Source: Tritrichomonas foetus (taxonomy: Eukaryota; Parabasalia; Tritrichomonadida; Tritrichomonadidae). From it: DNA of 11,040 nucleotides. A program made the translations under genes and the position numbers. Below, in pieces: positions 1 through 6,568 of the stretch (positions are counted from its first letter, which is position 1; each line of letters starts with the position of its first letter). The notes beneath the pieces were generated by a model, which saw only the letters and a program-made list of their open reading frames with translations, ran no database searches and was not told the DNA's origin. The stretch lies in assembly GCA_001839685.1 (NCBI GenBank), contig MLAK01000711.1, positions 62,188-73,227 of the forward strand, in the 5' to 3' direction.

Positions 1-183
1 CATTATTCATTTACTTCATTATTCCTTGATTCCTTTATTAATTTGCTTCATTATTCCTTGATTTCATTATTCCTTGAATTACTTAATCCTTGATTTCATT
101 ATTCATTTACTTCATTATTTATTTGATTCGTTAGTTTTTATTCCTTTATTTCGTTCCTTCTTTTTTTTTTATTATTATTATTC
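1..183. repeat. T-rich low-complexity DNA with degenerate repeat
   Basis: This stretch is built from variants of CATTATTCCTTGATT. Copies start at 17, 49 and 65 (the last slightly shortened). A 23-bp segment at 1-23 recurs exactly at 97-119, giving a higher-order period of 96 bp. The tract ends in a run of ten T (161-170) and a short ATT run (171-182). No coding potential is visible. Confidence 0.75.
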
Positions 184-463
184 ATAAATAGAAATATTGA
201 GACCAAAGACATATAGTATTTATAAGGCTCGGAATCCGAAATATATATACAATATCACCCATTTCCCAATCGAATAAGGCAAAACAGTCAAAATAATGTT
301 TTTCTCACCACAAAATATGCACTATAGTGGCAGAAAATAAACAAAAATAATATCTCCATGTGGAATTAAATCCAGAAAAAGGAAAAAGAACTTGATTAAA
401 TTAAAAAAAAAAATAGGTCGAGAAAAAAATTTACTATGAATAAGAAAATTGTTTAAAATTTAT
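184..463. other. AT-rich spacer without a recognisable gene
   Basis: No ORF with an ATG start and recognisable sequence is present on either strand. Short minus-strand frames between about 200 and 360 are open but change frame and hold stops. They could be further decayed coding sequence or chance in AT-rich DNA. A run of A lies near 400-411. Confidence 0.5.
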
Positions 464-1002
464 TTAAACGGTACATCCACAATAAAGATAAAATTTTGGT
501 ATCGGATCTTTGGGTATAAATGTCTATTTGTAAACAACAAAATAATCATTTGTTTTCACATTTGTAATTTGGTTGCTTGTTGGAATTGAGATAATCGCTT
601 CTTTTGTTTCGCCTGTATGTTTTTGAAACGGGGAAAACTTCGTCCAGATCACTGACTTTAACTTTTTCCTATAATAAGGAATAGTATTCAAAACATATTT
701 TTTAGACAATTCAAAATCTCGAAAATGATATTGAAAACGCTCCACATGAAGCAACTTTTTCTTTTATATAATAATTACTCCCCTTCACAAAGGTTGAAAT
801 AATTGACCTTCGTGTGGAATTCCCATGGGGAATCTGGTACAATCCTACTCCCCTTCACAAAGGTTGAAATAATTGACCTTCGTGTGGAATTCCCATGGGG
901 AATCTGGTACAATCCAAGAAAATCTGTTTTTCTTTGAAATGGAACATGTCAATCAAAAATGTTTATTCTCGAATATCTTTCACAATAAAGTAATTAATAT
1001 GT
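464..1002 (-). pseudogene. Decayed protein-coding relic, unknown family
   Basis: Read on the minus strand, an open stretch enters at about 1002 and is cut by TGA at 951-949. It then reads through the first 70-bp repeat copy (includes IPHGNSTRRSI). The tandem duplication throws the frame off and it stops at 777-775. If one copy is ignored, the frame continues to a run of A at about 755-760, where a one-base shift leads into an open stretch of 76 codons (754-527). That stretch has no ATG; it opens after a stop and its first possible start is TTG. It is followed by TAG (526-524), then 19 further coding-like codons and a TAA at 466-464. That last stop overlaps a TAAA poly(A)-type signal, so it is probably the original 3' end of the gene. 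No domain was recognised. Frames were called by eye in AT-rich DNA, so the exact limits are approximate. It may be the C-terminal part of the same ancestral gene as the relic at 1379-2850. Confidence 0.5.
776..915. repeat. Perfect 70-bp tandem duplication (two copies)
   Basis: Copies lie at 776-845 and 846-915 and are identical over all 70 bases; the flanking bases differ. Each copy holds two potential stem-loops. One is CACAAAGGT pairing with ACCTTcgTGTG across an AT-rich loop. The other is ATTCCC/GGGAAT around ATG. The unit is markedly richer in G and C than its surroundings. Because 70 is not a multiple of 3, the duplication breaks the minus-strand reading frame that runs through it. Perfect identity suggests a recent event, or homogenisation. 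Confidence 0.95.
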
Positions 1003-1378
1003 TAAACATCAATTGTAATTCTCCATATTTTAAATAATATTTAATTATTTATATTATATATGATATTATAGAATTATTTATGTGATAATTATGTTTTAAT
1101 TCCATTGAACTTTTCATAACTGAACTTTTTCAAAAGTCCAATTTCTGAACTTTTCCCAGTAAAATTGCTCAATTTCTCTTCTTTATATCTATTTATCTAA
1201 TTTATCTAGATTAATAAATAAAACATATGATTTATTAAATCTTGCGGTACCAAAACTTTATTTCATAGAAAAAGACTTTTTTCTACCAATCACTTTGATG
1301 ATCGCTTGACAGTGAATCTCAAACAATATTAAGAATTGATAACACACAATAGATTCTTTTGGAAAATTTAATCAGAGT
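1003..1378. other. Very AT-rich spacer between two coding relics
   Basis: The core (about 1010-1095) is almost entirely A and T. TGAACTTTT occurs three times, at 1106-1114, 1121-1129 and 1146-1154. On the minus strand, short frames near 1100-1190 and 1240-1378 are coding-like but hold stops. The space could therefore be the most eroded middle of one long relic gene, or a true spacer. Confidence 0.4.
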
Positions 1379-1860
1379 TCAACTCAGGTTTTCCTGTAAA
1401 ATTATTAAAGATAAATCCCTTTTCTCAACATCGATTTTATTCAATTTGAGGTTTTCAACAGTTTTAGCAATTAAATCAAATAAAGCCAGTAAAACTTTTC
1501 TTATCAACATCATTAAATATTGTGATTAAATTTTCTGGTGTTTGGATTTCAATTGTTGGCTCATTTATATGTATAACCCGAATTTTAGCATTACGTGTTT
1601 CTTAATTAAAGCTGATCGTTTTTCCAATTCAAGAAGGTGCAAAATAAACATCGTTCTTTGTACTTTTAGTTCCTTTTATTTCAATCTAATCTTTTGTAAA
1701 TGAAATAAATGTATCATGATCCAAATTAATCATGTAATTATCAAAAATAATAAAATCTTTCCCAATTTCAAAAAAGTGAGAATTCGATTCCACCTTGATA
1801 TATGTTTGTTCATCTGTTTGGCCAGCTGTTTCAATGGTTGGTGTTTTTGGAATTTTTGAT

Positions 1861-1923
1861 GAACCAATGTCTTGTAATAATGAACCAATATCTTGTGATG
1901 ATGAATCAATGTCTAGAGATGTG
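1861..1923 (-). repeat. Three degenerate 21-nt units in the relic
   Basis: Units at 1861-1881, 1882-1902 and 1903-1923 follow the pattern GAACCAATRTCTTGTRATRAT, with more changes in the third. On the minus strand they encode seven-residue repeats of the type (S/L)QDIGS(S/L), which fits a short low-complexity linker in the ancestral protein. The exact codon-multiple period is further evidence that this DNA once coded for protein. Confidence 0.7.
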
Positions 1924-2748
1924 AATTCGAGATCATTGTTTGAAAACAACATATTCTGACATTGTTTGGAAGCATATTATTATCGTATGAGAAAAAATCA
2001 ATGAATTCATGTATCCCAATTGCATAAGATGATTGCTTGTTAGCTTTCCAAGATTCGTCAAAATTAATATTCACTAAACCTTTGAACACAATCGAATTTC
2101 CATTGCAATATTATTTGAAGAATAAAGGAAAATAGAGAATTTTTCAGATTCAGGTCTCTGTAAGGCAAGTGTTATATCAACTAGAGAAATTTCGTGTATT
2201 AATTTTTATATCACTTTTTCTGCAGGAATATCATTCAGATGAAGAATTATATTGCCTTATTTAAATCCATCAGATAAATACCGATGTAATCCATACAGAC
2301 TGTATGATAACGTTATATGAAATAACTTATTTCAAAATATTTTCAAATTTAAAATGGTATTCTCAATCATCAATCAGAAAAAGGAAATCTTGGTTTTTTA
2401 GTTTGATTGTTTGTTGTTGTCGAAAAAAATGAATCCTAAATAATGTGCCCATAATATTACGAAACAAATCGTGATTTATATAATATTTAGTTGTAGTCCA
2501 AAGTGAAGTTGAATATTCTTTAGCTGGAAAATAATGCTTCACTTATTCTATTCGGTACTTAAATGTCAGAATAGGAGACTTTCCTTCAAATATTAATCAC
2601 AGCAAAGAATATAGTCAAAGAGATATTGTGAATGTGTATCTTACTTGTTCCAATTGAGAAACCATAATAAGGCTCCAATTCCGAACGAGATTCAAATGAT
2701 GTTCACTAATTTGTGACAAAACTCAGAAAAAGTTTATAAAAATCAACA

Positions 2749-2770
2749 ATTTGAAACGATCGTTTCAAAT
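2749..2770. repeat. Perfect 22-bp palindrome
   Basis: ATTTGAAACGA at 2749-2759 is followed directly by its reverse complement at 2760-2770, with CGATCG at the centre and no spacer. It lies about 490 bp upstream of the dehydrogenase transcription start and inside the first block of the minus-strand relic. It could be a site for a dimeric DNA-binding protein, a recombination or insertion scar, or chance. Confidence 0.9.
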
Positions 2771-2850
2771 GCATTTGATATGTTTTTCATTCTTTGTCAA
2801 TGTAGAGATTGATCATCTATCGAGACCAGTGAATTCAATGCATTAAACAT

Positions 2851-3257
2851 CTTTAGCTAACATTTATCCATCTGTTAATTTTGAATATTTTTTACAAGTA
2901 TCATATCACCTTAAACAAATAATTATTATTTATAGGTTGCACTATTTTGAAATAATAAGGTTTTACATGGTATGTGAAAAAATTCAGGTATATTTGTATT
3001 CAGATGATTTGATTCACAATAGGGCTTCAAAATTTGTGATCAAATAAAAAAAGGCATGAATTAGAAGAAGACAATTCCAATCTTCTTCAAAAAACTTTCA
3101 GTTACTTTCTCAGAATTTTGACAAACCAGAAGTTCTCAAAAACTTCCAAAGGTTTTTCAAAACTCTCAAATAAAATGATCATGATGAAAATTTGGAATAC
3201 AAAAAGTTTCTAAAGTATTAGTTTGGCCAATTAGTATATTAAAAAGTGAATAATGAT
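2851..3257. other. Upstream region of the dehydrogenase gene, no intact gene
   Basis: AT-rich DNA carries the presumed promoter-proximal region of the downstream plus-strand gene. On the minus strand the frame of the neighbouring relic can be followed here (for example PYCESNHLNTNIPEF at roughly 3020-2975) but with many stops, so it may be the eroded 5' part of that gene. Positions 3121-3170 hold short direct and inverted repeats around CTCAAAAACTTCC and GGTTTTTCAAAACTC. No RNA gene was recognised. Confidence 0.4.
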
Positions 3258-3263
3258 TCACTA
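3258..3263 (+). promoter_or_regulatory. Trichomonad-type initiator (Inr), TCACTA
   Basis: TCACTA matches the Trichomonas Inr consensus TCAYTW, in which the A is the first transcribed base. The start would be 3260, leaving a 12-nt 5' UTR before the ATG at 3272, within the short distance typical of trichomonad genes. An ATG at 3253 lies upstream of this start and would not be in the mRNA. The match is seen in sequence; its function is inferred from T. vaginalis. Confidence 0.75.
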
Positions 3264-3271
3264 AAATATTG

Positions 3272-4690
3272 ATGCAAGTTCCAACAATCACAAACATTGC
3301 TTGCGTCGGCGCCGGTTACGTTGGAGGTTCAACAATGGCTGTCATCGCAGAAAAGTGCCCAGAAATCACAGTAACTGTTATTGATATCGACCAGAAAAAA
3401 ATAGATGCCTGGAATTCAAACAATCTTCCAATTTACGAGCCAGGACTCCAAGAAATTGTCGAAAAACAACGTGGTAAGAATCTTTTCTATACAACGAATA
3501 CCCAAGAAGCCATTTCGAAAGCTGATCTAATCTTCATCGCAATCGGAACTCCAACCAAAGGCCATGGAACAGGTGCAGGAAAAGCTGCTATGTTAGGCTT
3601 CTTCGAATCCGCCACAAGAATGATCGCTCCATTCCTTCGCGATAATGTAGTTATTGTCGAAAAATCAACTGTTCCAGTTGGCGTCGCCCAATCAATTCGA
3701 ACTGTTCTTTCATGTAATACGGGATCAAACCATCACTTTTCAATCGTCTCCAATCCAGAATTTCTTGCAGAAGGAACAGCCATTGATGATCTCCACGAAC
3801 CATCTCGCATCCTTATTGGCAATGATGATACACCAGAAGGTGTTGCATCAGGACAAGCACTTGCTTCAGTTTATGCGCACTGGGTCCCCAAAGAGAAAAT
3901 ATTGATGACAAACGTGTGGAGTTCAGAATTGTCAAAATTAACCGCCAATGCACTCCTTGCTCAACGTATTTCATCAATCAATTCAATTGCTGCAATTTGT
4001 GAGAAAACTGGAGCAAACGTAAATGAAGTATCTCGTGCAATTGGAGCAGATACAAGAATTGGATCTAGGTTTTTACAAGCTTCTGTTGGATTTGGTGGAA
4101 GTTGTTTCCAAAAGGATATCTTCAATCTTGTTTACATTGCTGAATCCCTTGGACTGATGGAAGTTGCAACATACTTCAATCAAATCATTATCATGAATGA
4201 CTGGACACGCCATCGCTTCGCCAGAGATATTGTTCACTCAATGTTCGATACTCTCTTCGATAAAAAGATTACTGTTCTCGGATTCGCATTTAAAGCAAAT
4301 ACTGGAGATACTCGTGAATCTTCAGCAATAACTGTCATTAATTATTTACTTTCTGAAGGTGCAATCGTGAATGTTTACGATCCAAAGGTTACAAAAGAGC
4401 AAATGTACTACGATCTTGAAAATTATTCAAACCCATCACCAAAAGATGTAGTTGAATCACGTGTTAATGTTTTCAACTGTCCATATGAAGCATCTGTTGA
4501 TGCACACGCAATTGTGCTTCTTACAGAATGGCCTTCCTTCAAAGAGCTCGATTATGACAAAATCTACAAATCGATGAAGAAACCGGCATTTTTCTTCGAC
4601 GGAAGGAACTTAATCAATCGTGATATGCTCAGGAAGATTGGATTTTGCACACATGGAATCGGAGTTGCTCCTGATCAACTTGCATCCTAA
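3272..4690 (+). CDS. UGDH: UDP-glucose 6-dehydrogenase
   Basis: This cytosolic enzyme oxidises UDP-glucose twice with NAD+ to UDP-glucuronate, the precursor of glucuronic acid and, through decarboxylation, xylose in glycoconjugates. The 472-residue protein is full length (human enzyme 494). The N-terminal Rossmann fold has GAGYVG at 13-18 and the NAD-binding acidic residue D38. Active-site counterparts are all present: T133 in EKSTVPVG, E163 in NPEFLAEGT, K222 and N226 in SSELSKLTANALLAQR, R262, catalytic C278 and D282 in GFGGSCFQKD, K341 in the C-terminal NAD/UDP domain (TGDTRESS follows), and R445 in FFDGRN. The motifs are those of the eukaryotic type rather than short bacterial forms. I chose ATG 3272 because the preceding in-frame codon is TTG and the Inr lies 9 nt upstream of the ATG. 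The first half is rich in C-ending codons, unlike the surrounding DNA, which suggests high expression. No intron is seen. Its 3' end lies about 85 bp from the TIR element. Confidence 0.97.
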   Translation: MQVPTITNIACVGAGYVGGSTMAVIAEKCPEITVTVIDIDQKKIDAWNSNNLPIYEPGLQEIVEKQRGKNLFYTTNTQEAISKADLIFIAIGTPTKGHGTGAGKAAMLGFFESATRMIAPFLRDNVVIVEKSTVPVGVAQSIRTVLSCNTGSNHHFSIVSNPEFLAEGTAIDDLHEPSRILIGNDDTPEGVASGQALASVYAHWVPKEKILMTNVWSSELSKLTANALLAQRISSINSIAAICEKTGANVNEVSRAIGADTRIGSRFLQASVGFGGSCFQKDIFNLVYIAESLGLMEVATYFNQIIIMNDWTRHRFARDIVHSMFDTLFDKKITVLGFAFKANTGDTRESSAITVINYLLSEGAIVNVYDPKVTKEQMYYDLENYSNPSPKDVVESRVNVFNCPYEASVDAHAIVLLTEWPSFKELDYDKIYKSMKKPAFFFDGRNLINRDMLRKIGFCTHGIGVAPDQLAS

Positions 4691-4695
4691 ATAAA
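4688..4695 (+). terminator. TAAA poly(A) signal overlapping the stop codon
   Basis: The stop TAA is followed by A, forming TAAA at 4688-4691, with a second TAAA at 4692-4695. In T. vaginalis a UAAA tetramer that often includes the stop codon directs cleavage and polyadenylation shortly downstream. This site fits that rule and supports both the reading-frame end and the taxon call. Confidence 0.65.
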
Positions 4696-4773
4696 TACCT
4701 ATTATTTCGAAAAGGGGAAAAAAATCTTTATATTCATTTCATTTATATTCGCTTTTCTTCATTTCTTTTTATA

Positions 4774-4821
4774 TACAGTCGTTTTCGAATTGGTTTTCTT
4801 TGTGTTTCGAAATAGAATTTC
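4774..4821 (+). repeat. Left terminal inverted repeat, two blocks
   Basis: Block 1 (4774-4789) is TACAGTCGTTTTCGAA. Block 2 (4806-4821) is TTCGAAATAGAATTTC, starting 32 nt from the outer end. Both are exact reverse complements of blocks at the right end with the same 16-nt gap, whose sequence differs. The core TCGAAATAGAAT recurs just inside at 4902-4913. Confidence 0.8.
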
Positions 4822-5942
4822 AGTATTTCAAAGGTTTATATAGGAAACTAGAATACTTTTCGAAAAGCTTTCAAAATGTTTCGATTTGCTTTCCAATGTT
4901 TTCGAAATAGAATCTTAACCGATTTTTTTTTCTCAAATTTTTACATTTGAATAGTTGACAAACCAACCAGAATTTATCACATAAATTTTTTTGTTTCGAA
5001 ATATAGAGTTTTCCAAGAATTTCCACACTCTCTTATGAAACAAAATGAATCAACAACTTATTTATTATCTAATTTGTGAAGGGGAGAAATAAATAAACTA
5101 AAAAATAAGATAAAATCTATATTTTTCCAAATTAATATTGTTATTTGGATGTGATTTTCACATCACATATCGCATGTCAAATTTTGCCAAATTTTTTGGT
5201 TTTATTTTCCCTGTCCTATAGGTTAACCTCGTCTATTCCCATCTCCCTAAAGAAGAATCTACATCCTCCCCACCCATATACCCCCATTTCAATTGTGAAC
5301 TTTTTGAGAAAACTCATTGAAAAAGATCTATTTTTTTGAAACGACTATAACCGCCATTCAAGTATTGAATTTAAAAAATGAGCAAATCTCAGAAAGGTAA
5401 AATATAAAAAATTATATTTATATTTTTATATTTACAGTATATATTGTTTTGCTATGAGAAAAAATTAAAACAATAAATATTGTAAAATCATAAAGATATT
5501 TAGGTTTGAATTTTTGGTCAAAAATGAAAAATAAATTTATCTCAGGATAAAAGATGAAAATTAAAAAAACCCTCTATCAAGCTCTGAGGAATCTAATATT
5601 AAAATTAAATATTTAATATTAAAACTGTTTATTGAATATTCATGAGAAAAAATGGGAAATACGAAAAAATCAACTTTTTCATTCCTTTATTTTTACGATT
5701 CACAATTATTTGAAGTATATCACAATTTCATCCAAAAATTGAAATCGGAATTCAAATTTGAAATGAATTGCTATCTGAGAAACGTAATCCAAATCTAGAG
5801 ATCAATTGAAGTTGATTAGGCAATATTGATACGTTATAATTATCCCTAGCGAAATTTAAATTTAAATGAATTAAATGATATCATTAGGCATCACTTCTTA
5901 GAATTTATATGAAATAATGATTTAGAAAGACTTCTTTTAAGG

Positions 5943-5997
5943 CTCACTGTGACCAGTTAGCCAAAAGTTTTTACTCACTGGGCAGCCAAAAGTTTTT
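5943..5997. repeat. Imperfect tandem duplication inside the element
   Basis: CTCACTG at 5943-5949 and 5974-5980 is followed in each case by AGCCAAAAGTTTTT (5959-5972 and 5984-5997). The second unit lacks about six bases in the middle. This looks like a local slippage or unequal-exchange duplication of about 31 bp. Confidence 0.75.
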
Positions 5998-6329
5998 TAA
6001 TTGACAGTCGAATTTCATGATTTCTGAAAATTGAACAAATCATCGGATTTTCCATCTAAACAATTCAGCTATACTTGTGCTCATTTTATTATCTGATAAA
6101 TCCTATTCCTGAGCTCGATAATAATTACAAATGAGAATTTATATGAGTAATCAATTATTTGAATGACATTGAATAATTTAAATCCTTCTCAATATTTTGA
6201 ATAAGAGGTCAATTTATGTGGAGTTGGCCTTTAAAACGAAACAAAGTTATTTTATATTGAAAAATTTTTCAATTTATGATATTCAATTTCGATAAAAAAA
6301 AATATCATTTTGAAAAAAACAACCGATAG

Positions 6330-6377
6330 GAAATTCTATTTCGAATACTGAAATATTCTATTTCGAAAACGACTGTA
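6330..6377 (-). repeat. Right terminal inverted repeat, two blocks
   Basis: Reading inward from 6377 on the minus strand, block 1 covers 6377-6362 and block 2 covers 6345-6330; both are exact matches to the left end. At this end the gap between blocks also contains the core TCGAAATAGAAT (6366-6355), so the right end has two adjacent copies of the core (the other is 6344-6333). Confidence 0.8.
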
Positions 6378-6547
6378 ATTTCTTCAGATTTTCGTGATTA
6401 TATAAATTTTGGTTTCATCAAGCGGATTTTTTGGAAAGCACTATTATATTATGTCTTATATTTAGAAAGACACAAGCCATAAACAAATAAATGAAAACAA
6501 AAAAAGAAAGAAATGAATTAATTCATTAATTAGTTGATTCGTCAAAA

Positions 6548-6556
6548 TTTACTTTA
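6548..6556 (-). terminator. TAAA poly(A) signals after the DOCK gene
   Basis: On the minus strand two TAAA tetramers (6556-6553 and 6551-6548) start 12 and 17 nt after the TGA stop at 6571-6569. This is the position expected for trichomonad polyadenylation signals that do not overlap the stop. Cleavage would fall before the right end of the TIR element at 6377. Confidence 0.5.
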
Positions 6557-6568
6557 CACAATATTCTT

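Larger units (their letters stand above)
1379..2850 (-). pseudogene. Large decayed protein-coding relic, unknown family
   Basis: Minus-strand translation shows a chain of coding-like blocks that switch frame. The blocks run 2850-2701 (begins MFNALNSLVSIDDQ), 2699 onward (begins SFESRSELEPYYGF), 2370-2074 (contains LALQRPESEKFSIF), 2089 to about 1955 (contains FDESWKANKQSSYA), 1952 to about 1500, and 1492-1379 (begins LLALFDLIAKTVEN). The fifth block is open for 88 codons and then continues through TAG (1688-1686), a TGA and a TAA. All three stop codons interrupt otherwise plausible protein, and several frameshifts are needed, which marks it as a decayed gene. The protein would have been hydrophilic, with a Ser/Asp-rich linker at 1923-1861 and no obvious membrane segment. 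I do not recognise the family. The frame of the first block can be followed with more stops up to about 3200, so the original gene may have begun further upstream. Confidence 0.55.
4774..6377. mobile_element. TA-flanked TIR element, Tc1/mariner-like, non-autonomous or decayed
   Basis: The interval is bounded by inverted copies of TACAGTCGTTTTCGAA (4774-4789 and 6362-6377), with a second inverted block at matching distance. If the outer TA pairs are the target-site duplication, the element runs 4776-6375, 1600 bp, with ends CAGT...ACTG as in many Tc1/mariner transposons. The inside is very AT-rich and has no ATG-started ORF of useful length; the longest open stretch (5145-5339) starts at TTG and shows no convincing transposase motif. 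It is therefore either a MITE-like passenger element or an old element whose transposase has eroded. It occupies most of the spacer between two convergent genes, where insertion would do least harm. Other explanations are two unrelated solo ends or a chance inverted repeat; the equal spacing of both blocks argues against chance. Confidence 0.6.

Noticed and set aside
524..754. A small stand-alone minus-strand gene of 76 residues
   Set aside because: It has no ATG, opens right after a stop with TTG, and coding-like sequence continues past its TAG stop and upstream in another frame, so it is one block of a relic.
1379..2850. Stop-codon reassignment as an explanation for in-frame stops
   Set aside because: All three stop codons occur and several frameshifts are also needed. 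The two intact genes in the window use TAA and TGA normally as stops.
3654..3905. Second plus-strand frame within the dehydrogenase gene (83 codons)
   Set aside because: It overlaps a full-length conserved enzyme in another frame and has no independent support.
5073..5086. 14-bp inverted match (CTCCCCTTCACAAA) between the 70-bp repeat and the TIR element
   Set aside because: One 14-mer match between any two places in 11 kb, counting both strands, is near chance expectation, and no flanking similarity extends it.
5145..5339. Open stretch inside the TIR element with a PP..PYTP segment recalling the third catalytic region of mariner transposases
   Set aside because: It starts at TTG, the surrounding residues do not match, no neighbouring catalytic aspartate motifs are seen, and it lies only about 370-565 bp from the left end, the wrong place for the C-terminal part of a transposase in that orientation.
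6256..6273. 18-bp palindrome ATTGAAAAATTTTTCAAT
   Set aside because: It is almost pure A and T, where such symmetry arises often by chance; no further structure surrounds it.
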